A stretch of 48,918 nucleotides of DNA from Oscillospiraceae bacterium (GTDB taxonomy: Bacteria; Bacillota; Clostridia; Oscillospirales; Oscillospiraceae). The notes beneath the pieces are model-generated. The model was given only the letters and a program-made list of their open reading frames with translations. It searched no databases and was not told the origin of the DNA. Within the stretch, counting starts at the first letter, position 1. The number at the start of each line of letters is the position of its first letter. Location of the stretch: the NCBI GenBank assembly GCA_017619535.1, contig JAFZSD010000081.1, forward strand, positions 1 to 48,918, given 5' to 3'. Shown here one piece after another: positions 7,663 through 16,401 of this stretch. Both the position numbers and the translations under genes were made by a program.

Positions 7663-8835
7663 ATGTTACCGCAGCAGACGGAAGAGCTTTTAAACGGCTT
7701 TGTCGTGAAGTCGAAAGAGATTCTGAAGGACAACCTGACAGGAGTATATCTGCACGGATCTTCGGTCATGGGGTGCTTCAATCCCCAAAAGAGCGACATC
7801 GATCTGATAATAGTCGCCGACAGGCCGTTGTCTGATCCCGTAAAGAGAGAGTTCATGGACATGGTGGTCGGGTACAGCGCTCAGGGACCCGCCAAGGGGA
7901 TCGAGATGAGCGTCGTCCTCAGGGAGGTGTGCAGGCCCTTCGTCTATCCAACTCCCTTCGAACTGCATTTTTCGGAGGGCCATCGGGAATGGTTCGAGAA
8001 AGACCCGGACGGTTACATACGCGAGATGAACGGTACGGACAAAGACCTGGCCGCTCATTTTACGGTCATAAACAAAAGAGGCAGATGCCTGTACGGAGCC
8101 CCGGCCGAAGACGTGTTCGGAGAGGTGCCGGACAGCGATTATATGGACTCCTTATGGTACGACATCGAAGGAGCCGCAGATGAGATAGCGGAGTACACCC
8201 TCTATCTCACTCTGAACCTGGCGAGGGTGCTGGCCTATAAAGAAGAGGGGCTGGTACTTTCAAAAAAAGAAGGCGGAGAATGGGCGCTCGGTCACATCCC
8301 CGCGGAATATCATCCGCTGATCGAAGACGCCGTGCGCGAATATACAGAAAACGAAGAGACCGTCTATGACAAGGCACTTGCCGGACGCTATGCCGGGTAC
8401 GTTTTAAAACGGATCCGGTCCGGAAAACTGGAGGAAATCGTTATGACAAGAGAAGAAAGAGCTGAAAAGGCGGCGCAGCTGCTGAATTCCGGAGGCTGCA
8501 ACTGTGCGCAGGCTGTCACGGGCGCCCTAGCCAATCAGACCGGACTGACGGATGAGCAGCTGAAGCAGGCCGCGGCCGGATTCGGCGCCGGCATGGGCAA
8601 CATGGAAGGAGTCTGCGGAGCCCTAATAGGCGCGGGGATCATAGCCGGTCTGAAGACCGGGGGACTCGGCACCGTGAAGAAGACCCGGCGCATCCAGGAG
8701 GAGTTCCGCAGCAGGTGCGGCGCGATAAAGTGCAGGGATCTGAAGACGATGACGGACGGAAAGCCCCTGTGCCCGTGCGCGGACTGCGTCAGAAACGCGG
8801 TCGTGATCTGCGGAGAAGTACTGGACATCGATTAA
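7663..8835 (+). CDS. Fusion: AadA-like nucleotidyltransferase + C_GCAxxG_C_C protein
   Basis: A 390-residue two-part protein. Residues 1 to about 255 form an aminoglycoside-adenylyltransferase-like nucleotidyltransferase with HGSSVMGCF then SDIDLIIV (the catalytic GS-x-DxD pattern) and a helical C-terminal half. Residues 261-390 match a complete C_GCAxxG_C_C family protein: NCAQAV, GVCGALIGAG and CPCADC. The junction Met261 (ATG at 8443) is preceded 8 bases upstream by GGAGG (8430-8434), so the second half may also be translated on its own. The simplest reading is loss of a stop between two genes. Resistance to aminoglycosides is possible but not shown. Confidence 0.85.
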   Translation: MLPQQTEELLNGFVVKSKEILKDNLTGVYLHGSSVMGCFNPQKSDIDLIIVADRPLSDPVKREFMDMVVGYSAQGPAKGIEMSVVLREVCRPFVYPTPFELHFSEGHREWFEKDPDGYIREMNGTDKDLAAHFTVINKRGRCLYGAPAEDVFGEVPDSDYMDSLWYDIEGAADEIAEYTLYLTLNLARVLAYKEEGLVLSKKEGGEWALGHIPAEYHPLIEDAVREYTENEETVYDKALAGRYAGYVLKRIRSGKLEEIVMTREERAEKAAQLLNSGGCNCAQAVTGALANQTGLTDEQLKQAAAGFGAGMGNMEGVCGALIGAGIIAGLKTGGLGTVKKTRRIQEEFRSRCGAIKCRDLKTMTDGKPLCPCADCVRNAVVICGEVLDID

Positions 8836-8873
8836 ACGGAGCGTCCGGACGGGAGCTGTAAAGGAGTACGACT

Positions 8874-9728
8874 ATGGAACTTGAAAAAGTCGGCATCGGC
8901 ACGATCGCCGCTCTGGGGCTCGGAACGGTACTTATGGTCTGCGTCCCGATCGGTATCGCGGTCTGGTGGCTGATCAGGAAAAAGGAAAGGGTCACGACGG
9001 TGCTCGTTGGAGCAGCCGTGTTCCTTCTGTTTGCCATCATCCTGGAGAAACCGATCCAAAACGCGCTGGCCTTTCCGACCCAGATAGGATTGACGGAACA
9101 CGCGGTGAGCCGCTTTCTGAACGCGAGGCCGGTGCTGCTTGCGCTGGTCGCCGGTCTGTTTCCGGGGGTCTTCGAAGAGACCGGACGCCTCGTGGCGTTC
9201 AAGACAGTGCTCAGAAACAGGAAGAACAGGGAAACGTCCGTCTCCTTCGGCATAGGACACGGCTGCTTTGAAGTTATATTCCTGGTGGGCGTGGCATACA
9301 TCGGATACCTCGCTTACGCGGTAATGATGAAAACGGGCGCCTTTCAGACGGTGATCGACGAGGCGGTGCAGAAGATGCCGGAGCAGGCGGAGACCATTTA
9401 CGCCCAGGCATCGCAGATAGCGTCGTTCTCCTTCGCCGATCTCGGGACGGCCGTGTTCGAAAGGATCTTTGCGGTCCTGTTCCACATAGGGGCGTCGATA
9501 CTCGTCTTCTACGCCTGCAGGGACAGAAAGAGAGCCTGGATGTATCCGCTCGCGGTCATACTGCACACGGCGATGGATTTCATAGCAGCGCTGTATCTGT
9601 TCGATGTAGTAGATATGTCCATGTGGGGACTCGAAGGGATCACCGCGGCGTTCGGCGTCCTGACGTTCTTCGGAGCGTATCTCCTGCTGTATAAGAAGGA
9701 TCGTCTTTATTCGGATGAGGGGCGGTAA
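8874..9728 (+). CDS. YhfC-family intramembrane metalloprotease-like protein
   Basis: A 284-residue polytopic membrane protein with about seven to eight hydrophobic segments. The diagnostic motifs of the YhfC/CPBP-like group are present: FEETGRL (Glu-Glu pair followed by Arg) and GIGHGCFE (His followed by Glu), the latter in a membrane helix, with a later HTAMDF. CPBP-type proteases use such Glu and His residues; activity of YhfC members is largely untested. The start follows AAAGGAG. The next gene begins 3 bases after the stop, suggesting cotranscription with tcdA. Confidence 0.85.
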   Translation: MELEKVGIGTIAALGLGTVLMVCVPIGIAVWWLIRKKERVTTVLVGAAVFLLFAIILEKPIQNALAFPTQIGLTEHAVSRFLNARPVLLALVAGLFPGVFEETGRLVAFKTVLRNRKNRETSVSFGIGHGCFEVIFLVGVAYIGYLAYAVMMKTGAFQTVIDEAVQKMPEQAETIYAQASQIASFSFADLGTAVFERIFAVLFHIGASILVFYACRDRKRAWMYPLAVILHTAMDFIAALYLFDVVDMSMWGLEGITAAFGVLTFFGAYLLLYKKDRLYSDEGR

Positions 9729-9731
9729 CGT

Positions 9732-10466
9732 ATGCTTGACCAGTTCTCAAGAACAAAGCTGCTTATAGGCCCGGATGGGCTGGATAGGCTTACAAAGGCC
9801 CGGGTCGCGGTCTTCGGGATCGGCGGCGTGGGAGGATATACGGTGGAGGCGCTGGCCCGGAGCGGTATCGGCGCCCTCGACCTGATCGACAGCGACAGGG
9901 TGTGCCTGACGAATCTCAACCGGCAGATCCACGCGACGCGGAAGACGATAGGACAGTACAAGGTCGACGCGGCGGAAGAGCGCATACGCGACATCAACCC
10001 CGACTGTAACGTACGCACGTACAAAACGTTCTATATGCCGGATACCGCTTCGCTTTTTGATTTCACAGAATACGACTATGTCGTGGACGCTATAGACACG
10101 GTCACCGGCAAGCTGGAGCTGATCTCGCAGGCGAAGGCGGCGGGGACTCCGATCATATGCAGCATGGGTGCGGGGAACAAGATGGACCCGGCCGCCTTCG
10201 AGGTGGCGGACATCTATGAGACTACCGTGTGCCCGCTGGCAAAAGTGATCCGGAAGGAGTGCAGAAAGCGTGGCATAGACTCGCTGAAGGTCGTTTATTC
10301 CAGAGAGGAACCGGTCCGGCCGCTGGAGGATATACAGGAGACCGACGGGGAAAGGGCGGGCCGGATGACTGTCCCGGGCTCCAACGCCTTCGTACCCTCC
10401 GTAGCCGGCCTCATAATAGCCGGAGAGGTCGTGAAGGACCTGACCGGATACGGGAGAACGGAATGA
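9732..10466 (+). CDS. tcdA: tRNA threonylcarbamoyladenosine dehydratase
   Basis: A 244-residue E1-like enzyme that uses ATP to cyclise t6A37 of ANN-decoding tRNAs to ct6A. Evidence: the opening FSRTKLLIG, the Rossmann motif FGIGGVGGYTVEALARSGIG, the NLNRQIHAT region for ATP binding and a catalytic-cysteine region around ETTVCPLAKVIRKECRKRG. Length and order match TcdA (CsdL) rather than ThiF or MoeB, which lack this C-terminal part. The stop overlaps the next start by four bases (ATGA), so translation of the downstream protein is probably coupled. Confidence 0.9.
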   Translation: MLDQFSRTKLLIGPDGLDRLTKARVAVFGIGGVGGYTVEALARSGIGALDLIDSDRVCLTNLNRQIHATRKTIGQYKVDAAEERIRDINPDCNVRTYKTFYMPDTASLFDFTEYDYVVDAIDTVTGKLELISQAKAAGTPIICSMGAGNKMDPAAFEVADIYETTVCPLAKVIRKECRKRGIDSLKVVYSREEPVRPLEDIQETDGERAGRMTVPGSNAFVPSVAGLIIAGEVVKDLTGYGRTE

Positions 10467-11386
10467 CGGGGACCGTAAGCGCGAGACTGACGGACGAACT
10501 TGTCGGGACAGCGGTCGAAAAGGCGTTCAAAGCGTTCCGCCGGACGGGCGACCTCTGCAGGAAGGGGTTGCTGACAGGAGAGGAGTTCCGGCGGGAGATG
10601 ACGCAGGCGTTCTGCGGCGTGTTCATGGGACTGTTTTCGGACAACAAGCTGGAGCTCCGCCTGACCGGAGCTAATTTTCCGCAGTTTGCGCGGGAATATG
10701 AGGAATACTTGAAAGGGAACTGTGCGGACGGTCCGGATCATCTGCCGTGGCTGTTCGACGTACAGGGCAGGCCCCGGGAAGCGCAGGAGGGCGACAGAAA
10801 GCGGTTTTTCGGACTGATGGAGACGTTCCGCCTCGCTCCGGAATACTTCGAACCGGCGCCGGAAGGGATGCCCGTGCCTGACCTCGTACCCGTCCACATG
10901 TACAGCTCTGCCGCGGTATACGGCACGCATTTCAGATGCGTAGACGACGGCGGGCTCCTGACGGACGCAGATCCGGAGGGCAGGACCTACAGACTGAAGA
11001 ACGATCTGGGCCTGGAAGCCGTACTGACGGTCCGGGAGGACCGGCGGCAGACAGACAGGAAAGGCCTGGATTTCGACGAGATCGTATGCCGGACGGACAA
11101 GGGGATTATCGTTGCGAAAGCGGAGTTCCTCGCCGAGGGGCATATCGAAGGGTACACGGCCCGGGAGAGGAGCGGCGATCCGGCGGTCCTTATCCGAACG
11201 GGAGACTGTGGGAAGAAGGTCTCCTGGCTGGCATACTGGGAGAGCCCGGCGGACCGGGCCGCCCGGGAAGCTCATCCGCTGTGGCGGGAATACCGCAGAT
11301 GGTGTATTGAAAAGGAAACCAGGCGGAAAGTGATTCTGGACGCGCTGTTCGACGGGTTCAGGCAGCCGGAGTCTGAAACACATTGA
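10463..11386 (+). CDS. Hypothetical protein, translationally coupled to tcdA
   Basis: A 307-residue protein without a recognised family. I place the start at the ATG 10463, overlapping the tcdA stop as ATGA; the open frame continues upstream only as a shadow of tcdA. It is rich in Arg, Asp and Gly, has no membrane segment, and contains VHMYSSAAVYGTHF in the middle and aromatic-rich segments (SWLAYWESPAD, WREYRRWCIEKE) near the end. The coupling suggests shared expression but not shared function. The next gene starts 14 bases later. Confidence 0.7.
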   Translation: MTGTVSARLTDELVGTAVEKAFKAFRRTGDLCRKGLLTGEEFRREMTQAFCGVFMGLFSDNKLELRLTGANFPQFAREYEEYLKGNCADGPDHLPWLFDVQGRPREAQEGDRKRFFGLMETFRLAPEYFEPAPEGMPVPDLVPVHMYSSAAVYGTHFRCVDDGGLLTDADPEGRTYRLKNDLGLEAVLTVREDRRQTDRKGLDFDEIVCRTDKGIIVAKAEFLAEGHIEGYTARERSGDPAVLIRTGDCGKKVSWLAYWESPADRAAREAHPLWREYRRWCIEKETRRKVILDALFDGFRQPESETH

Positions 11387-11400
11387 CAGGAGAGACCGGA

Positions 11401-11994
11401 ATGCTTCAGGATCAGTATGAAAAACTCGTTAAAACAGCTGAGGAGAACGGATATCTGAGCATAGGCGTGAACGCGGACGGCTCACCCGTCAGAGGCGGAA
11501 TCATACCGTGGGAGCGCACCGTGTCGGCGTTCAACATGAGACCGCCCCAGCTCACGGTATCGGCCGCGGACTTAAGCGACGGGACCGAGAAGGACCTTCT
11601 TGAGAAGTGCCGCGTCATAGGATGCTATATATTCGAAGAGCTTGACGATTACAGCTTCATCGAAGGGCTCGGGGATATCCGGGATCTGTTCATCCTTCAC
11701 GGCGGGAAGATAAAAGACCTGTCCTTCGTAATACAGCTGAAAGACCTCTTCATGCTCTATCTGGAGGACGCGTCACTGCCGGACCTGAGACCGCTCATCG
11801 ACGTCTGCAACGAAGGCACCTTCGGCCCGGGGAAATGCTTCGGGTTCCGGAACTGCAGGATCAGAGACACTTCGGCCCTGGCGGATATCCGGTTCACACT
11901 TTCGGAACTGCTGATCTGGCCTGCCGAAGGGGACTCGGCCGAACGGTGGAAAACGGCCGTCAGGCCAGGAGTCTTCAGATTCTACGGTAAATAA
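11401..11994 (+). CDS. Leucine-rich-repeat-like hypothetical protein
   Basis: A 197-residue protein. Residues about 85-180 show a repeat pattern of short strands with Ile/Leu spacing (LGDIRDLFIL, IKDLSFVIQLKDLFML, LPDLRPLIDV, IRDTSALADI), like the 22-residue internalin-type leucine-rich repeats, but without a signal peptide or cell-wall anchor. I infer an intracellular curved beta-solenoid used for binding. ATG 11401 follows CAGGAGAGACC; a TTG at 11383 is less likely. Partner and role unknown. Confidence 0.7.
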   Translation: MLQDQYEKLVKTAEENGYLSIGVNADGSPVRGGIIPWERTVSAFNMRPPQLTVSAADLSDGTEKDLLEKCRVIGCYIFEELDDYSFIEGLGDIRDLFILHGGKIKDLSFVIQLKDLFMLYLEDASLPDLRPLIDVCNEGTFGPGKCFGFRNCRIRDTSALADIRFTLSELLIWPAEGDSAERWKTAVRPGVFRFYGK

Positions 11995-12037
11995 CAGAAA
12001 GAATACAGATATCCAATACTGGTGAGGAGGAGACGCA

Positions 12038-13423
12038 ATGTCTGTTCTTGCTGCTTTTATGGTACCGCACCCGCCCCTTATAGTTCCGGAAGTCGGAAAG
12101 GGAGGCGAGGCTCAGATAGCGGATACAACGCTGGCGTACGAACGCGTGGCGGACGAGGTGGCCGCGCTGGAGCCGGAAACGATCATCGTCACGAGCCCGC
12201 ATTCCGTTATGTATTCGGATTATTTCCACATATCCCCCGGCAGCGGAGCGGAAGGCTCGCTGCGCCAGTTCCGGGCCCCCGGGGTACGGTTCTCGGAGAA
12301 GTACGACACGGAACTGGTAAAACGCATCTGCGAACTGGCGGACGCGGAGAATCTGCCGGCGGGCACGCTGGGCGAGAGAGACGCGGATCTCGATCACGGC
12401 ACCATGGTCCCGCTCTGGTTCATACGGAATAAATATACCGGCGGAAAGTTAGTGCGAATAGGCCTGTCGGGGCTCCCGCTGAGCGAGCATTACCGGCTGG
12501 GACAGATCATCGCCCGGGCGGCCGGAGACTGCAATCGGCGGGCGGTCATCATCGCCAGCGGAGACCTTTCCCACAAACTGCAGCCCTACGGCCCCTACGG
12601 ATACTCGCCGGAAGGGCCTGAATACGACAGCCGCATCATGGACGTCTGCGGAAGGGCGGCGTTCGGCGAACTCTTCGATTTCAGCGAGAGCTTCTGCGAC
12701 AAAGCCGCGGAATGCGGCCACAGGTCCTTTGTCATAATGGCCGGCGCTTTCGACGGCCTGCGGGTGAAGGCGACGGTCCTGTCCCATCAGGACGTGACGG
12801 GAGTCGGCTACGGAGTCTGCACGTTCTATCCCGACGGAGAGGACGAAGGGCGGCGTTTCCTAAAGGCTTATCAGGAAAAGAACGAGAAGGAGCAGCTGGA
12901 GAAGGCCGAAAAGAGCGACGCGTACGTTAAACTGGCTAGGGCCTCGGTGGAGGCCTGGGTAAGGGACCGCCGGCGCATACCCGTGCCGGAAGGTCTTCCG
13001 GAGGAGATGCTGGACCGCAGGGCTGGGACGTTCGTCTCCCTCCACAGGAACGGACAGCTCCGGGGATGCATCGGAACGATCATGGCCACGTGCGGCAGCG
13101 TCGCGGAGGAGATCCTTCAGAACGCCGTCAGCGCCTGTTCCCGGGACCCCAGATTCCCGCCGGTTGCGCCGGACGAACTGAGCGGCCTCGAGATCAGCGT
13201 GGACGTTCTGGGCGACCTCGAGCCCATCGATTCACCGGACCAGCTGGACGTCAAAAGATACGGCGTGGTCGTGAGCCACGGAATGAAAAGAGGCCTGCTC
13301 CTTCCGAACCTGGACGGCGTGGACACCGTGGAGGACCAGATAGACATAGCGCGCAGGAAGGGCGGCATCCGCGAGTCGGAGCCCTACACCCTGGAGCGTT
13401 TCGAAGTGGTACGTCATTACTGA
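12038..13423 (+). CDS. amrA/amrB (fused): AmmeMemoRadiSam system protein, fused MEMO (B) and AMMECR1 (A) domains
   Basis: A 461-residue fusion. Residues 1 to about 265 are the MEMO1-like domain, related to class III extradiol dioxygenases: it opens MVPHPPLIVPEVGKGGE, has TSPHSVMYSDYF, DHGTMVPLWF and a GDLSHKL segment with likely metal ligands. After a charged linker, residues about 275-461 are AMMECR1, with the hallmark LRGCIGT and EISVDVLG. The system is conserved in archaea and anaerobic bacteria, and its reaction is not established to my knowledge. GAGGAGGAG precedes the ATG. The radical SAM partner begins 23 bases downstream, so both are one operon. Confidence 0.95.
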   Translation: MSVLAAFMVPHPPLIVPEVGKGGEAQIADTTLAYERVADEVAALEPETIIVTSPHSVMYSDYFHISPGSGAEGSLRQFRAPGVRFSEKYDTELVKRICELADAENLPAGTLGERDADLDHGTMVPLWFIRNKYTGGKLVRIGLSGLPLSEHYRLGQIIARAAGDCNRRAVIIASGDLSHKLQPYGPYGYSPEGPEYDSRIMDVCGRAAFGELFDFSESFCDKAAECGHRSFVIMAGAFDGLRVKATVLSHQDVTGVGYGVCTFYPDGEDEGRRFLKAYQEKNEKEQLEKAEKSDAYVKLARASVEAWVRDRRRIPVPEGLPEEMLDRRAGTFVSLHRNGQLRGCIGTIMATCGSVAEEILQNAVSACSRDPRFPPVAPDELSGLEISVDVLGDLEPIDSPDQLDVKRYGVVVSHGMKRGLLLPNLDGVDTVEDQIDIARRKGGIRESEPYTLERFEVVRHY

Positions 13424-13446
13424 TTGTATAAGGAAGAGAGCGGATC

Positions 13447-14295
13447 ATGGCTGTATGCGGAGTCTGTTTCAGACATTGCGATATCCCGGAGGGGAAGACC
13501 GGCTTCTGCGGAGGCAGGATCGCCCGAAACGGCAGGGTCGAGGCCTATAACTACGGCCGCATCACGTCCCTCGCCCTTGACCCGATAGAGAAGAAACCAC
13601 TGGCGCGTTTCTTTCCGGGCAGCATGATCCTGTCCGCGGGCAGTTTCGGATGCAATCTCCGCTGCCCCTTCTGCCAGAACCACGATATTTCCTGGTCGGA
13701 GCAGGCCTTCAGGTTCGCGGAGACTGCGGAAACGGCAAGCCCGGAAGAGCTGGTCGATCTTGCCTTGAAAACGCGGGATAAGGGGAATATAGGCATAGCG
13801 TTCACCTACAATGAGCCCCTGATCGGATACGAGTTCGTCCGTGATACGGCGAGACTGGCGAATGAGGCGGGGCTTAGGAACGTCATGGTCACGAACGGTA
13901 CCGCGGAGCTTTCCGTTCTTAAGGAACTGGAGTCGTATATAGACGCGATGAACATAGACTTGAAAGGTTTTACCGACCGCTACTACAGCAGGGTGCTGGG
14001 AGGCGACCGAAGCCAGGTCATGGCGTTCATAACGGAGGCAGTGAAAAGCTGCCACGTGGAGCTGACGACCCTGATCGTGCCAGGCGAGAACGACAGTGAG
14101 ACCGAGATCAGAGAGCTTTCGGAATGGGTAAGCGGCCTGAAGGAGCCGGACGGAGATGACGTTCCGCTCCATATAACCAGGTTCTTCCCGCGCTTTCATA
14201 TGACGGACAGGGGAGCGACCGACGTGAAGACCGTATACCGCCTGGCGGATACGGCGCGGGAACGCCTTAAATACGTATATACGGGAAACTGCTGA
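13447..14295 (+). CDS. amrS: AmmeMemoRadiSam system radical SAM enzyme
   Basis: A 282-residue radical SAM protein. The [4Fe-4S]/SAM motif is Cys69-x3-Cys73-x2-Cys76 in GCNLRCPFCQN. The N terminus has the additional Cys set of this subfamily (Cys4, Cys7, Cys11, Cys21). It continues with FTYNEP and NGTAE strands and a FFPRFHMTD tail, as in pyruvate-formate-lyase-activase-like members. It lies directly behind the fused MEMO/AMMECR1 gene, the diagnostic context. It would generate a 5'-deoxyadenosyl radical; the substrate is not known. Confidence 0.95.
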   Translation: MAVCGVCFRHCDIPEGKTGFCGGRIARNGRVEAYNYGRITSLALDPIEKKPLARFFPGSMILSAGSFGCNLRCPFCQNHDISWSEQAFRFAETAETASPEELVDLALKTRDKGNIGIAFTYNEPLIGYEFVRDTARLANEAGLRNVMVTNGTAELSVLKELESYIDAMNIDLKGFTDRYYSRVLGGDRSQVMAFITEAVKSCHVELTTLIVPGENDSETEIRELSEWVSGLKEPDGDDVPLHITRFFPRFHMTDRGATDVKTVYRLADTARERLKYVYTGNC

Positions 14296-14315
14296 AGCAT
14301 GGAGGATTTAAGAAA

Positions 14316-14822
14316 ATGAAACATGCTGTCATCGTGACAACGGCCGGCGGGAACGGCGCGGAGAAGTACTTCGAGACGGGAACGGCCGGGGAAACCGGAA
14401 AGTTTCTGACAGAAGAGGAGTACACCCGGGAGGAACTTGACGCCTTCGAGGCCGAAAAGCCGAAATGGATAGTGGAATGCAGGGGAACGCACTGTTTCCT
14501 GGCGGACAGCGACAGCGGCGAGGACGCCGACGGACACTACTGCGGCTATTTCGACCTTGTCCCGGAAAGAGCTGTGTTCGATAATGGAAAGCTTGTCGGT
14601 TTCTATCTGTATACTGACGGATTCAGGTATTCCGGAAGGGGCAGGGCGAGCTTTTCGATAGACGATTGGGGGTATCCGGGATACGGACTGTCCGGTGCCG
14701 CCGCGTGGGGAAGCGATGCGCATCTGTTCCTCTTCTCGGAACCGGACACGCACGTCTGGGGAGACTGGAGCCTTCTGGTCAGAGAACCCGGAAAGAAGTA
14801 CGAGTCGTATCTGGACTTCTGA
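14316..14822 (+). CDS. Hypothetical protein following the AmmeMemoRadiSam genes
   Basis: A 168-residue protein I do not recognise. It begins MKHAVIVTTAGGNGAEKYFE, contains an acidic DSDSGEDADGHYCGYFD stretch and ends with an aromatic, Gly-rich half (FSIDDWGYPGYGLSG, WGDWSLLVREPG). No signal peptide or membrane segment. GAGGATTT lies upstream of the ATG, and it starts 20 bases after the radical SAM gene, so cotranscription is plausible. Whether it is a functional partner of that system is untested. Confidence 0.65.
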   Translation: MKHAVIVTTAGGNGAEKYFETGTAGETGKFLTEEEYTREELDAFEAEKPKWIVECRGTHCFLADSDSGEDADGHYCGYFDLVPERAVFDNGKLVGFYLYTDGFRYSGRGRASFSIDDWGYPGYGLSGAAAWGSDAHLFLFSEPDTHVWGDWSLLVREPGKKYESYLDF

Positions 14823-14913
14823 AGCATGACGCCGCGGATATCCGGAGCATCGGCGGAAGGATATCAGGACGGCCGGTGTTTTCAAATAAGCAAAATGAGG
14901 AAGAGGTTTAAAA

Positions 14914-15138
14914 ATGTCAGACGAAGAAAGGGCCAAACTGAAAGAAGCCATCCTTCTGGTGTACGACGCCATGGAAGAAAAAGGGTACAACGCGATCGAC
15001 CAGTTCGTGGGATATCTCGCCTCGGGGGATCCCTCCTATGTAACGAACAACAGAAACGCCAGGAACGTGCTCATGAAACTGGATAGAGACGACGTTCTGG
15101 AGGAACTGCTCAGGACCTATATCGGGAACGCGCGGTAA
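14914..15138 (+). CDS. ireB: IreB-family (UPF0297/DUF965) regulatory protein, short form
   Basis: A 74-residue protein clearly of the IreB family: VYDAMEEKGYNAIDQFVGYL, SGDPSY, NARNVLMKLDRDDVLEELL match the conserved core. In Enterococcus, IreB is phosphorylated by the PASTA kinase IreK on N-terminal threonines and affects cephalosporin tolerance. This copy lacks the usual N-terminal Thr-containing segment; an in-frame TGA at 14896-14898 rules out a longer form. Its neighbours are not the usual alaS and ruvX, so it may be a second, specialised copy. GAGGAAGAGG precedes the ATG. Confidence 0.85.
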   Translation: MSDEERAKLKEAILLVYDAMEEKGYNAIDQFVGYLASGDPSYVTNNRNARNVLMKLDRDDVLEELLRTYIGNAR

Positions 15139-15148
15139 CCGGACCGAA

Positions 15149-15634
15149 ATGGAACTTGTGACTGTCAGACCCGAAGACCGGGAACTCCTCTGGAACATAA
15201 ACCAGAAGTATCTCTATGAGATGACGAATTTCTACGACGACGAGCTGGACGGAGAGGGGAACCTGCATTACGGGTACTTTGAAGAATACTTCGCGGATCC
15301 GGAGCGCAAGGCATTCTTCCTGTATGAGGGGAAGACTCTCGTCGGGTTCGCGATGATCCATCCGTATTCGAATATCGGAGGGAAACCAGACTACGTACTG
15401 GCGGAATTTACCGTTTTCCCGATGTACAGGCGGAAACACCTGGCAGCCGCGGCTGCGAAGGAGATATTCGGCCGGTTCGGAGGCGGCTGGGAAGTCAAAT
15501 ACAGCGAAAAGAACGAAGCCGCGAAGTCGCTCTGGAACAAAGTGACCGAAGGATACGGCCCGGACAGGGTATCCCTGAACGATACGGAAACGGTCCTGGT
15601 ATTCGATACGGGGGCCGGGACGGCAGGAGAATGA
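15149..15634 (+). CDS. GNAT-family N-acetyltransferase
   Basis: A 161-residue acetyltransferase-fold protein. The opening MELVTVRPEDRELL, the strand GKTLVGFAMI, the LAEFTVFPMYRRKHLAAAAAKEIF segment (acetyl-CoA loop with a degenerate Q/RxxGxG/A) and WEVKYSEKNEAAKSLW are typical. The Gly positions of the pyrophosphate loop are partly replaced (RRKHLA), so catalytic efficiency or ligand may differ. It starts 10 bases after the ireB-like gene and ends one base before the next ATG, suggesting an operon. Confidence 0.8.
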   Translation: MELVTVRPEDRELLWNINQKYLYEMTNFYDDELDGEGNLHYGYFEEYFADPERKAFFLYEGKTLVGFAMIHPYSNIGGKPDYVLAEFTVFPMYRRKHLAAAAAKEIFGRFGGGWEVKYSEKNEAAKSLWNKVTEGYGPDRVSLNDTETVLVFDTGAGTAGE

Positions 15635-15635
15635 A

Positions 15636-16337
15636 ATGAAACCGATAATCGGCGTTATGCCTTTATGGGACAAGAAAAAAGACAGCCTCTGGATGCTTCC
15701 GGGTTATCTGGACGGCCTAAACGAGGCCGGCGGACTTCCCGTCATATTCCCGTTCTCCGCGGATGAGCGGGAACTGGATCAGCTATGCGGAATGTGCGAC
15801 GGATTCCTTTTCACGGGAGGACACGACGTCTCTCCAGGGGTATACGGCGAAGACCCGATTGAAGGCCTCATCGACGACTGCGGGAAACGGGACTCGATGG
15901 AAACAGTCGTCCTTAAGTATGCGATCGATTCGGACAAGCCGGTCCTCGGTATCTGCAGGGGCATCCATTTCATAAACGCCGTGCTCGGCGGATCTCTGTA
16001 TCAGGATCTCCCGACACAGCATCCTTCAGATATAAGCCACCGCCAGAAGCCTCCCTATGACGAGCCCTCACATGACGTGACGGTCGCAGCGGATTCTCCG
16101 CTATACCGCTGTCTGGAGACGGACAGGATATCCGTCAACAGCTGCCATCATCAGGCGGTCAAACAGCTCGCACCGGGCCTGGAGCCCATGGCGGTATCGA
16201 CCGACGGACTGGTGGAGGCGCTGTACATGCCCGGCAAGCGATTTCTCTGGGCGGTGCAGTGGCATCCCGAATTCTCTTTCAGAAAAGATGAGAACAGCAG
16301 AAAGATATTCAGGGCGTTCATAGACGCCATAGGGTGA
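15636..16337 (+). CDS. Class I glutamine amidotransferase, PuuD-like gamma-glutamyl hydrolase
   Basis: A 233-residue protein of the gamma-glutamyl-gamma-aminobutyrate hydrolase family, which releases glutamate from gamma-glutamyl conjugates. It opens MKPIIGVMPLWDKKK, carries the nucleophile elbow GICRGIHFINAVLGG with the catalytic Cys, and ends QWHPEFSF with the catalytic His and Glu. FTGGHDVSPGVYGE is the conserved PuuD segment. Full length for the family. AGGAGAATGAA precedes the ATG. No polyamine genes are nearby, so the natural substrate is open. Confidence 0.9.
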   Translation: MKPIIGVMPLWDKKKDSLWMLPGYLDGLNEAGGLPVIFPFSADERELDQLCGMCDGFLFTGGHDVSPGVYGEDPIEGLIDDCGKRDSMETVVLKYAIDSDKPVLGICRGIHFINAVLGGSLYQDLPTQHPSDISHRQKPPYDEPSHDVTVAADSPLYRCLETDRISVNSCHHQAVKQLAPGLEPMAVSTDGLVEALYMPGKRFLWAVQWHPEFSFRKDENSRKIFRAFIDAIG

Positions 16338-16401
16338 ATTGCGGAAAAAACGTATACATAGCCTGAAACGGAGACCGGCCCGAGGACCGGGTGACGCTGA
16401 C

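Noticed and set aside
10229..10462. N-terminal extension of the gene at 10,463
   Set aside because: The frame is open through tcdA but the extension reads as low-complexity shadow. An ATGA overlap gives a natural start at 10463.
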